Below, piece after piece: positions 1 through 5,334 of a DNA stretch of 5,334 bases. A model generated the notes under the pieces. The model saw only the letters and a list, made by a program, of their open reading frames with translations. It made no database searches and was not told the origin of the DNA. Each line of letters starts with the position of its first letter. Positions within the stretch are counted from its first letter, which is position 1. Source of the DNA: Spirochaetota bacterium (GTDB lineage: Bacteria > Spirochaetota > UBA4802 > UBA5550); assembly GCA_022704585.1 (NCBI GenBank), contig JAKJGD010000183.1, positions 1-5,334 of the forward strand. The letters are read 5' to 3'. Position numbers and translations under genes: made by a program.

Positions 1-1126
1 ATTTCATTTTGTATTTTAAAATGTCAATAGTTCTTTTCTCCTTGAAGTCTTTTATAAGGCTGATCGCCCTGAGGCGCACCTGGGCGCTGTTGTTCCTGAG
101 GGAATTGATGAGCTTCGGAACGGCGTCCTTGTCGCCCAGCTTCGCAAGGGCCGCCACCGAGTAGAGGTGCAGGTCGTAATACTGCTTTCGCTTCTTGGGG
201 TCGAGTCCCTCGATCGTACCGATGATCTCCTTGATGTCAGCGGTCACCTCCTGCATCCCGAGCTTTGCCAGTGAGTTCACGGCATAGGCGCGGATCATCT
301 CGTTCTCGTCCTCGTCCTTGTAAATTTTCAGCAGCACGTCCCGGGCGTCCCGCGCCTGTGTCTTGCCCACGAACAGGATCATCGATTCCTTGACCGAGTT
401 GTTCGTGGTGTTCTTCTCGAGCGATTCCTTGATGAACGGCACGATCTCGACCGCCTTGAACTCGGCCAGTGTCTGGAGCAGCGCGTCGGTATAGGTCGAG
501 GTGTTTTCCAGGTTCTGCGCTTTCAGCTTCTCGATGAGCTTCTCTTTCGCGCTCAGTCCGTTCAGCGCCTTCAGGCCGTAGACGGCCGCAATCCGCACGT
601 CCTCGGACCGGTGGCCGAGCTTGTCGGTCAGGAGGGGCACGGCGCTTCCCTCTTTCAGCTCGCCAAGGACGGTGATCGCCTTTACCAGGAGCTCGGGATC
701 CTCCTCGTCTTTCATGAGATCCAGGAGCTTGTTCACCAGCCTGCCCCTGATCGACGGGTCCCTGACCTGGTTGATTTTGTCGATCGCCTTTGCCCGTTCT
801 TCCTGGGTCCCGTAATCGAGCGTCTCGTCGATGAACGCGGCCTTTTTTTCGTCCGTGACCGGCTCCGGCTTCGGCTTTTCCTTCTTCACCGCAGCGTCGG
901 TTTTTCCCGCCGGCGCTTTTTTGTCTAATGTGCCGCCATCGGCCTTCTGTGCGAATTTTTCGGTTACGGCCGGGGCCGTTTTTCCGGGTGCCGCCGTCTC
1001 CGCCGCGCGGAGCGGGTAAAGGCCGAGCCCCGCTGCAAGGACCGTGATAATGCACAGAGCCCTTGACGTGAGTGCATAGTAGACGCGGGCTTTTTTCCGA
1101 CTTTTTGCGAAGCTTCTTCTTTTCAT
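1..1126 (-). CDS. Exported HEAT-repeat protein (C-terminus beyond left edge)
   Basis: The minus-strand frame from the ATG at 1126 stays open for 375 codons and runs off the left edge, so the C-terminus is missing. The start is supported by a GGAG (1134-1137) seven bases upstream. Residues 1-16 are basic (MKRRSFAKSRKKARVY). Residues 17-38 are largely hydrophobic and end in LRA-AE, which looks like a signal peptide or N-terminal anchor, so the protein probably acts in the periplasm or at the envelope. Residues 42-95 form a Lys/Ala/Pro-rich linker. From about 104 to the edge there are about eight HEAT-type helical pairs, for example LVKAITVLGELKEGSAVPLL (148-167), YAVNSLAKLG (281-290), YSVAALAKLGDKDAVPKL (322-339) and VRLRAISLIKDF (350-361). 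HEAT solenoids generally act as protein-binding scaffolds; no catalytic motif or partner is visible. The HEAT assignment is confident, the specific role unknown. Confidence 0.88.
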   Translation of the reverse strand, partial: MKRRSFAKSRKKARVYYALTSRALCIITVLAAGLGLYPLRAAETAAPGKTAPAVTEKFAQKADGGTLDKKAPAGKTDAAVKKEKPKPEPVTDEKKAAFIDETLDYGTQEERAKAIDKINQVRDPSIRGRLVNKLLDLMKDEEDPELLVKAITVLGELKEGSAVPLLTDKLGHRSEDVRIAAVYGLKALNGLSAKEKLIEKLKAQNLENTSTYTDALLQTLAEFKAVEIVPFIKESLEKNTTNNSVKESMILFVGKTQARDARDVLLKIYKDEDENEMIRAYAVNSLAKLGMQEVTADIKEIIGTIEGLDPKKRKQYYDLHLYSVAALAKLGDKDAVPKLINSLRNNSAQVRLRAISLIKDFKEKRTIDILKYKMK

Positions 1127-1272
1127 CGCGTTACTCCGGGTATGGTGGTTTGTATTAATATCGGCCGCGGGGCGTCCGTTTATTATCATGACACGGGCCC
1201 GCCGGCGAAAAAGCGGTTAAAGAAGCCATTTAGAATTGACAGGTACGGCGAGCCTGGTGCAAAACTTGATGC
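1127..1272. other. Divergent intergenic region
   Basis: This spacer separates the minus-strand HEAT gene from the plus-strand 682-codon gene, so promoters for both should lie here. Two AT-rich patches (about 1149-1161 and 1178-1190) stand out in otherwise GC-rich sequence. On the minus strand GATAAT can be read within the second patch, and on the plus strand TTGACA lies at 1236-1241. Neither has a well-spaced partner box. No confident promoter, operator or small gene could be assigned. Confidence 0.4.
1134..1137 (-). promoter_or_regulatory. Shine-Dalgarno of the HEAT-repeat gene
   Basis: On the minus strand this reads GGAG, seven bases before the ATG at 1126. It decides the start of the HEAT-repeat gene and places the basic and hydrophobic segments at the true N-terminus. 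Confidence 0.7.
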
Positions 1273-3321
1273 ATGTCGGTCATACATAAATTGCAGGCCA
1301 TAATTTCATTCCTGGCATGCTCCCGGAACGGGGCACTGCCACCCCCGGCCGGCCCAGTGCCGGTCCTGTTCAGGCCGGATGATCGGGACGAGGCGTCGGC
1401 CGCACGGAACCTGGCCGCCGCTTTCATCATGACCCTGGCCGGACCGGCCGTTCCCGGACAGGGTCCGGCGGCCCGCTACCTCGCAGAGAAGGAATCGCCC
1501 GCCGGCACGTTTCTCAGGGAAGGTGTGGGGCTCATTCAGAGGGAGGTGCAGGAGCGGTATAACGGTGATGAGGAATTCCGCTCGTGCTTCAATGCGTTGT
1601 TCGTGTATGCCTCCTCGCCGGGGGCCGATCCGGGATCGCCGGAAGCGGCACGGCTTATCGCCGCAGTTTTTTTCCCCGAGGGCGAGTCCGGGGCCGCCGT
1701 GCCTGACGCCGTAGCGGGCCTGCGTGAAAAGAGATCCGTGCGGATAACCGCGCCCAATCCCCGTCCGCTGGAATTGCCCGGCAGCGAGGTGCTCTTCACC
1801 TCGAACATACTCCTTACCGTGCCGCCGAAGGAAAGGATCGCCGCAATGGACTGCTCCGCGGACATGAAGCGCGCGCTTTGTGCCGCCGCAGGCGAAGAGC
1901 AGGCGTACTGGTATGATCATCCCATGCCGGTGGGCGCGGTCCCCGGTGAGAACGAGGCCCTGCACGGGCTGAAGGGCCTGTCCGATGCCCTCGCGTTCGA
2001 GGAGCGGGCGGGGAACAAGGAGCCCGGGCGTAACATAGACCTTGTCTGCTCCCTGTCGGTCACGCACCGCGGCCTGGGTGACGCAGGCCGGGAATGGCTC
2101 GGGGCGGAGCTTGCCGGCGCCGGCGCTCTCCGCGGCATCAACCTGCACCTGTTCACGGAAAGCGATTGCCGGCGCCTGCTGGACGATGTCATACTGCCGG
2201 CCGCGCGACGCTACTGCCCCGGCCGCGATACGGCCGCCCTGCCGCGCGTCTTCGGCGTGGACGGGGAATACGGCAGGCACTTCAGCTTCCTCAAGGCGAT
2301 CGCGCGCTTCTGGCAGGTCTTCGTTTCGCCCGGTGTCCGCGCTACCTTCAAGATCGACCTGGACCAGGTCTTCCCTCAAAATGAGCTTCTTCGCGAAACC
2401 GGCGCCACTGCCTTCGGGCACCTCCTGACGCCGCTCTGGGGCGCGCGTGGCACGGATTACCTGGGGAGGGACGTATATTTCGGCATGATAGCCGGCGCCC
2501 TGGTGAACAGGGCGGACATCGGATCGTCACTCTTCTCCCCGGACGTGACGCTTCCCGGGGACCCTCCTGCCGGTGACGAGGTCCTGTTCAGGAGCCAGGT
2601 GCCCCAGGCCCTGTCCACGCTGGCCGAGATGGGCCGCGTGTCCGGCCCGGGCGCGATGCAGCGGGTGCATGTCACCGGAGGCACGACCGGGATACTGGTC
2701 GAGGCGCTGAAGACGTACCGCCCCTTCACGCTTTCCTTCACCGGGAGGGCGGAAGACCAGGCATACCTGCTTTCTGTCCTGTTCAGGCCGGGCGAACGGG
2801 GACTCCTCCGGTACGCGCACGCCCCGGGCCTGCTCATGCGCCATGACGCGGACCTTTTCGTCGGCGCGGCAGGCGCGGCCCGGACCGGCAAGGTACTCGG
2901 CGATTATGTCAGGACGCTGTTCTTTACCGGGTATGCCGGCGCGCTCCCCTGGCCGGCGCCGGACATCAAGCGGGAGATCGATCCCTTCACGGGCTGCTTC
3001 GTTACCCGCCTGCCGATAACTATCGTGCTCCTCCGGTTTGCGCTGAAAACGCTCCGGCTGTTCGCCGCAGGGGAAGCGGAGGAGGGCAGGCGCCTGTTCA
3101 ACGGGGGCGCGTCGCGCCTGCCGCGTGCGATCGAATCGTATGTTCTTGACCGCGACTTCCTGCGCGATGCATACCGGGTGGAGAGCGAAGCGTGGGATCT
3201 CTACTATGATGCCCTGGACGGAGCAGAGGCCGGGCTGGCCGCCGGGGACGCCGTCGCCGTGGAGTTTGCCGAACGGGCCGTTCGTTGCATCGATTCAGCA
3301 AGGATACGGATTGAGAAATGA
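1273..3321 (+). CDS. Putative GT-A-fold glycosyltransferase-like protein (682 aa)
   Basis: I do not recognise this protein by name. The order of motifs in its middle third fits a nucleotide-sugar glycosyltransferase of the GT-A/GT2 type. A strand-like LVCSLSVTH (257-265) is followed by INLHLFTESD (289-298), then VDGEYGRHFSFLKAIARF (329-346), then FKIDLDQVF (359-367). The last contains a DxD-like D362-L-D364, in the position where this fold binds metal and sugar nucleotide. GRAEDQAYL (491-499) further on resembles the catalytic ED. About 250 residues precede this core and about 180 follow it, including conserved-looking DPFTGCF (570-576) and a hydrophobic stretch at 579-590; no signal peptide is evident. 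An in-frame TGA at 1267-1269 makes the ATG at 1273 the earliest start, but no good Shine-Dalgarno precedes it, so the true start could be internal (for example Met53). Two sampled 60-base lines are 72-75% GC. Acceptor and donor are unknown. The gene is divergent from the HEAT gene and ends at a hairpin terminator. The CDS is secure, the function an inference. Confidence 0.8.
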   Translation: MSVIHKLQAIISFLACSRNGALPPPAGPVPVLFRPDDRDEASAARNLAAAFIMTLAGPAVPGQGPAARYLAEKESPAGTFLREGVGLIQREVQERYNGDEEFRSCFNALFVYASSPGADPGSPEAARLIAAVFFPEGESGAAVPDAVAGLREKRSVRITAPNPRPLELPGSEVLFTSNILLTVPPKERIAAMDCSADMKRALCAAAGEEQAYWYDHPMPVGAVPGENEALHGLKGLSDALAFEERAGNKEPGRNIDLVCSLSVTHRGLGDAGREWLGAELAGAGALRGINLHLFTESDCRRLLDDVILPAARRYCPGRDTAALPRVFGVDGEYGRHFSFLKAIARFWQVFVSPGVRATFKIDLDQVFPQNELLRETGATAFGHLLTPLWGARGTDYLGRDVYFGMIAGALVNRADIGSSLFSPDVTLPGDPPAGDEVLFRSQVPQALSTLAEMGRVSGPGAMQRVHVTGGTTGILVEALKTYRPFTLSFTGRAEDQAYLLSVLFRPGERGLLRYAHAPGLLMRHDADLFVGAAGAARTGKVLGDYVRTLFFTGYAGALPWPAPDIKREIDPFTGCFVTRLPITIVLLRFALKTLRLFAAGEAEEGRRLFNGGASRLPRAIESYVLDRDFLRDAYRVESEAWDLYYDALDGAEAGLAAGDAVAVEFAERAVRCIDSARIRIEK

Positions 3322-3322
3322 A

Positions 3323-3355
3323 ACAGGCCGCCCGGAAAGGCGGCCTGTCCGTTTT
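3323..3355. terminator. Bidirectional intrinsic terminator between convergent genes
   Basis: ACAGGCCGCC (3323-3332) and GGCGGCCTGT (3339-3348) form a perfect 10-bp GC-rich stem around a 6-base CGGAAA loop, starting two bases after the stop codon of the plus-strand 682-codon gene. On the plus strand it is followed by CCGTTTT, a modest U tract. On the minus strand it is followed by TTTCATTTCTC, so it can also end transcripts of the convergent ankyrin gene. Confidence 0.85.
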
Positions 3356-3376
3356 GCACCCTGAGAGGGAGGGTGC
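3356..3376. repeat. Second stem-loop in the convergent spacer
   Basis: GCACCCT (3356-3362) and AGGGTGC (3370-3376) form a perfect 7-bp inverted repeat around a 7-base loop. Its left arm directly follows the TTTT run that ends the neighbouring terminator. It lies 24 bases past the ankyrin stop codon. On the minus strand it is followed by AAAA rather than a T run, so alone it is not a classic terminator. It may reinforce 3'-end formation or protect transcript ends. Confidence 0.5.
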
Positions 3377-3400
3377 GGCCCTGTCAGGCTACGCCGCTGC

Positions 3401-4576
3401 TTACTTCCCTTCAGTGTAAATCCGCAGGTTTTTCTTGCTGGTGCCGAACAATGTCGTGGTCAGCGTCACCGGCGACCGGTCTCCATTTATTTGCTTTTTA
3501 GTGACCGGTTCGACCGTCTGTAGCAGCACCACTTCAACGTATTTGACGATTGTTGAGCCGCTTCTAAACGTAACCACATAGCTGTCTATGGTTTTCAGGA
3601 TGTTTTTCCCTTTTGCATCCTGGATTGATATGATAAATGATTTTGCAGGCGGCTTTTTACCGTATGTTATCTTTACCGCGAACCAGCTCCCGTCGGAATA
3701 TGACAGGGCATCGATCGCCTTGACCTTCCGGTCTTTCTGCGGATCATTGACGAAGCCTTTCTTCAAGTTATCGGTAATCTCCCGAAAGTCTCCCTTGCTC
3801 ACGGGGCCCATCTCGACCTTGTACAGCCCGAGTTTTTTATACAACTCATCCCTTTTAAATATCTCCTCCGAATAGGAGCGTGCCCCGGCGGCCTCCAGGA
3901 GCTTCGCGACCTGTGTCCTTCCGGTCACACGGGCGATGGTGAGCGCCGTATCTCCCGGATAGAAGTCAGCGGAGTATTCCCTGGTGCTCCTGGAAAATTT
4001 AGCCGTCGATGTGATATTGAGGTCGGCTTTCAGGCTTATAAGCGATTTCACGGCTTCGGGCCTGTTCGCCTCCGCGGCGAGCATCAGTGCCGTCCACCCG
4101 CTCTTGTCCCGGTCATTGACATCCAGCCCCTTGTCTGCGAAGAATTTCACCATGGCCGGATTACCGCCGGTGGCCGCAAACATGATCGCCGTCTTGCCGT
4201 CGAAACTGCGCGCTTTCATTTTCGCTCCTTTTTCAAGAAGAAGCCTGGCCGCTTCTAAATTTCCGCTCTCGGCGGCATTCATGAGGGGAGTCTGGCCCAT
4301 GTATCCGGAGGCATCTTCGATCTTCGCACCCTTTTCTATAAGCAGCTTCATGATGGCAACATTGCCTTTATGGGAAGCGGCCATCAGGGGAGTATTGCCG
4401 ACCTTGTCCGAGGTCTTATTCGGGTCGATGCCCTTATCCAGCACCGATTGCACGCCCTGCAGGTTGTTTTTATAGATCGATTGCATCAGGTCATCGCCTG
4501 CGTCAGCGAATAACGGTCCGGAGAAGCATGTGATAAGAGCGATTGAGCAGAGTTTGACTAACAACGGTCGTAACAT
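3401..4576 (-). CDS. Exported ankyrin-repeat protein with unknown C-terminal domain (391 aa)
   Basis: The protein starts with a signal peptide (basic residues in MLRPLLVK, hydrophobic core 9-18, likely cleavage after LFA at residue 24), so it is probably periplasmic. Cys17 in LITC is a poor lipobox, so a lipoprotein is less likely. About six ankyrin repeats follow, near 27-56, 59-90, 94-123, 127-155, 159-188 and 208-233. They show the consensus well: NTPLMAASHKGN (61-72) and GQTPLMNAAESGNLEAARLLLEKGA (94-118). The last two are separated by an insert at about 189-207. Residues 240-391 have alternating hydrophobic residues and look beta-rich (SWFAVKITYG, KYVEVVLLQ); I do not recognise this domain. 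Ankyrin arrays normally bind proteins; no enzymatic motif is seen. The start is fixed by AAGGAGG five bases upstream, and a promoter lies at 4655-4682. Sampled lines of the C-terminal part are only about 37-42% GC, far below the convergent neighbour. The ankyrin assignment is firm, the role unknown. Confidence 0.93.
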   Translation of the reverse strand: MLRPLLVKLCSIALITCFSGPLFADAGDDLMQSIYKNNLQGVQSVLDKGIDPNKTSDKVGNTPLMAASHKGNVAIMKLLIEKGAKIEDASGYMGQTPLMNAAESGNLEAARLLLEKGAKMKARSFDGKTAIMFAATGGNPAMVKFFADKGLDVNDRDKSGWTALMLAAEANRPEAVKSLISLKADLNITSTAKFSRSTREYSADFYPGDTALTIARVTGRTQVAKLLEAAGARSYSEEIFKRDELYKKLGLYKVEMGPVSKGDFREITDNLKKGFVNDPQKDRKVKAIDALSYSDGSWFAVKITYGKKPPAKSFIISIQDAKGKNILKTIDSYVVTFRSGSTIVKYVEVVLLQTVEPVTKKQINGDRSPVTLTTTLFGTSKKNLRIYTEGK

Positions 4577-4581
4577 GTGAT

Positions 4582-4588
4582 CCTCCTT
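4582..4588 (-). promoter_or_regulatory. Shine-Dalgarno of the ankyrin gene
   Basis: On the minus strand this reads AAGGAGG, five bases before the ATG at 4576. It is a near-perfect match to the 16S rRNA 3' end, predicts efficient initiation and settles the start codon. Confidence 0.9.
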
Positions 4589-4602
4589 GTATAAATGGAT
4601 TG

Positions 4603-4638
4603 AGCCACGATGTAAGGGTATAGGGCCAGCATGTGGCT
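4603..4638 (-). repeat. Possible leader hairpin upstream of the ankyrin gene
   Basis: AGCCAC (4603-4608) plus ATG (4610-4612) can pair with CAT (4630-4632) plus GTGGCT (4633-4638), with one bulged base and a 17-base loop. The element lies between the predicted promoter and the ribosome binding site, so it would be in the 5' leader. No known riboswitch or leader family is recognised, and it could be chance pairing. Confidence 0.25.
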
Positions 4639-4654
4639 GAGTTGCCTTCTTGTG

Positions 4655-4682
4655 ATGATAACAGGAGTGGTGCGGGCGTCAA
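4655..4682 (-). promoter_or_regulatory. Sigma70-type promoter of the ankyrin gene
   Basis: On the minus strand, TTGACG (4677-4682, 5 of 6 to consensus) and TATCAT (4655-4660, 5 of 6) are separated by 16 bases. Transcription would start near 4648 and give a leader of about 70 bases before the ankyrin ATG. The promoter lies just past the end of the upstream 100-codon gene, so the ankyrin gene can be expressed separately from it. Confidence 0.7.
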
Positions 4683-4698
4683 GAATTTTGCGATTCTT
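4681..4698. repeat. Inverted repeat overlapping the -35 box
   Basis: AAGAAT (4681-4686) and ATTCTT (4693-4698) form a perfect 6-bp inverted repeat with a 6-base centre. One end overlaps the -35 box of the ankyrin promoter by two bases; the other reaches the stop codon of the upstream gene. It could be a repressor or activator site. It could also be a weak hairpin at the end of the upstream gene, but it is AT-rich and lacks a following T run. No specific regulator can be named. Confidence 0.3.
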
Positions 4699-5000
4699 CA
4701 TTCGTCCCCCATGAGCTTCTTCAGGGAATCGACCTTGCCCCTCATGCGGTTGTCCTGCCCGGCGCGGTAATCGACCTTGAGGACCATGTACACGCGCCCG
4801 CAGTCGTTTTTCATGGCGTCCATGCTCTCCTTGGCCACGCGGACAACCTCGTCCCAGTCGCCCTCGAAGCAGGTGCCCATGGGGCCCATCTCGTAGTCGA
4901 GGCCGCTTGCCTTTATTATTGTAACCGCTTCCGCCACGTAGGAGCTTACGCTTTCGCCCTTGTCCAGCGGGAAGATTGAAAGTTCTGCAATTGCGCTCAT
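4698..5000 (-). CDS. MTH1187/YqgV family thiamine-binding-fold protein
   Basis: This 100-residue protein matches the MTH1187/YqgV family (UPF0045, Thiamine_BP) along its whole length and at the usual family size. The family features seen are an N-terminal strand AELSIFPLDKGESVSSYVAEAV (5-26), PMGTCFEGDWDEV (40-52) with the characteristic PMGT and EGD-DE residues, and a closing strand GRVYMVLKVDYR (68-79). Members are small cytoplasmic ferredoxin-like-fold proteins that form oligomers; some bind thiamine or related pyrimidines, but their physiological role is poorly defined. The start is supported by AAGGAG (5007-5012) six bases upstream. The gene follows an unrecognised gene on the same strand after 38 bp, so the two are probably co-transcribed. 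No TPP riboswitch or other thiamine gene is visible here. Family assignment is confident; ligand is not known. Confidence 0.92.
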   Translation of the reverse strand: MSAIAELSIFPLDKGESVSSYVAEAVTIIKASGLDYEMGPMGTCFEGDWDEVVRVAKESMDAMKNDCGRVYMVLKVDYRAGQDNRMRGKVDSLKKLMGDE

Positions 5001-5006
5001 GCATGT

Positions 5007-5012
5007 CTCCTT
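5007..5012 (-). promoter_or_regulatory. Shine-Dalgarno of the MTH1187-family gene
   Basis: On the minus strand this reads AAGGAG, six bases before the ATG at 5000. A second ATG at 5004, in another frame, is only two bases from it and too close to be used, so this site decides the start. Confidence 0.8.
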
Positions 5013-5037
5013 GTGCGCGAGTCAGACGCGCCTGAAA

Positions 5038-5043
5038 ATTATA
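5038..5043 (-). promoter_or_regulatory. Possible -10 box before the MTH1187-family gene
   Basis: On the minus strand this is a perfect TATAAT, overlapping the stop codon of the upstream gene and about 38 bases before the next ATG. No recognisable -35 box and no extended TG lie at the proper distance, so a promoter here is only possible. Confidence 0.2.
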
Positions 5044-5334
5044 GTGACCGGTGCGATGCCCCGGTTTTGCGTTTCACGGTTTCCTGGATAAGGCTCTCGA
5101 GGGCGAGCCGGTCCCCGGTGCTCAGGGACCCGACGTCCAGCCTGCCGGCGTCCTTTATAACGCGTATCGCGTTGAGTATGCCGGCGAGCTCCACGGCACC
5201 GCGGTTGATGTTCTGGATAGCTTCCTTCTCTGCGGCGGTCAGAACGTAGATGCCGGTCTCGCCCGAGGACACCGAGAAGTTGTATATGACCGCGTCAATG
5301 TCGCCCAGGGGCAGGGTGAACTGGCCGGTCCTGG
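5039..5334 (-). CDS. Unrecognised protein, C-terminal 97 residues only
   Basis: The minus-strand frame is open from the right edge to a TAA at 5039-5041. The N-terminus lies outside the window. A GTG at 5272 could be read as a start, but 20 more in-frame codons precede it, they read as ordinary protein, and no Shine-Dalgarno precedes the GTG, so a partial gene is more likely. The visible part begins with a strand-like FTLPLGDIDAVIYNFSV. It then continues as mainly helical, charged sequence (AAEKEAIQNINRGAVELAG, LALESLIQETVKRK) and ends in a basic tail. No catalytic motif, membrane segment or known domain is recognised. The close spacing to the MTH1187-family gene suggests an operon, which does not reveal its job. 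Confidence 0.75.
   Translation of the reverse strand, partial: RTGQFTLPLGDIDAVIYNFSVSSGETGIYVLTAAEKEAIQNINRGAVELAGILNAIRVIKDAGRLDVGSLSTGDRLALESLIQETVKRKTGASHRSL

Noticed and set aside
237..1055. 272-codon open frame on the minus strand inside the HEAT gene
   Set aside because: Its product is Arg/Gly/Pro-rich and low in hydrophobic residues, as expected for an out-of-frame reading of GC-rich DNA. The overlapping frame gives clear HEAT repeats, a signal segment and a Shine-Dalgarno.
1151..1186. Sigma70 promoters in the AT-rich patches of the divergent spacer
   Set aside because: Several -10-like hexamers (TATTAT, GATAAT, TAATAC) exist, but none has a matching -35 box at 16-18 bases.
1306..2421. 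371-codon open frame on the minus strand opposite the 682-codon gene
   Set aside because: It is an antisense shadow in very GC-rich sequence, with Arg/Gly-rich composition and no recognisable domain. The plus-strand frame is longer and has coherent motifs and a terminator.
3984..4475. 163-codon plus-strand open frame opposite the ankyrin repeats
   Set aside because: It is the antisense of a strongly matching ankyrin array. The Ser/Leu/Ala-rich repetitive product arises from the repeat structure on the other strand.
4526..4528. Lipoprotein cysteine (Cys17, LITC) in the ankyrin protein
   Set aside because: Thr at -1 and Ile at -2 fit lipoboxes poorly, and a good signal peptidase I site (LFA, residue 24) follows.
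4558..5004. 148-codon minus-strand open frame starting at the ATG at 5004
   Set aside because: Its start is only two bases from the Shine-Dalgarno, and its first 100 codons are a basic, Gly-rich shift of the MTH1187-family gene. Only its last 47 codons were kept, as a low-interest coupled ORF.
1..5334. tRNA, rRNA, CRISPR array, insertion sequence or phage elements
   Set aside because: No cloverleaf, rRNA-like stretch, regularly spaced repeats, transposase or terminal inverted repeats were seen when reading both strands.

Overview
The window is a GC-rich bacterial chromosomal segment with five protein genes, two of them cut by the window edges. No RNA gene, mobile element, CRISPR array, attachment site or origin was seen. 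Good Shine-Dalgarno sequences, a sigma70-type promoter and two predicted exported proteins point to a bacterium with a substantial cell envelope. The mix of secreted HEAT-repeat and ankyrin-repeat proteins with a large unfamiliar GC-rich enzyme would fit an environmental spirochaete or a deltaproteobacterium-like lineage, but no marker gene fixes the taxon and this is only a guess.

Layout. (1) Positions 1-1126, minus strand: an exported HEAT-repeat protein whose C-terminus lies beyond the left edge. (2) Positions 1127-1272: a 146-bp divergent spacer. (3) Positions 1273-3321, plus strand: a 682-residue protein without a confident family. The order of its motifs fits a GT-A-fold glycosyltransferase core inside a longer protein. 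(4) Positions 3322-3400: a convergent spacer with a strong hairpin terminator that can serve both strands, plus a second hairpin. (5) Positions 3401-4576, minus strand: an exported ankyrin-repeat protein with an unrecognised C-terminal domain, a very good ribosome binding site and a recognisable promoter. (6) Positions 4698-5000, minus strand: a small MTH1187/YqgV-type thiamine-binding-fold protein. (7) Positions 5039-5334, minus strand: the C-terminal 97 residues of a protein that I do not recognise, probably co-transcribed with (6).

How the genes relate. Genes (7) and (6) are 38 bp apart on the same strand and look like an operon. The ankyrin gene follows on the same strand but has its own promoter, so it can be expressed separately. 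The 682-residue gene is the only plus-strand gene, divergent from the HEAT gene and convergent with the ankyrin gene, so it is probably its own transcription unit. No shared pathway is evident. The most notable item is the 682-residue putative glycosyltransferase. Nothing here demonstrates a new multi-gene system.
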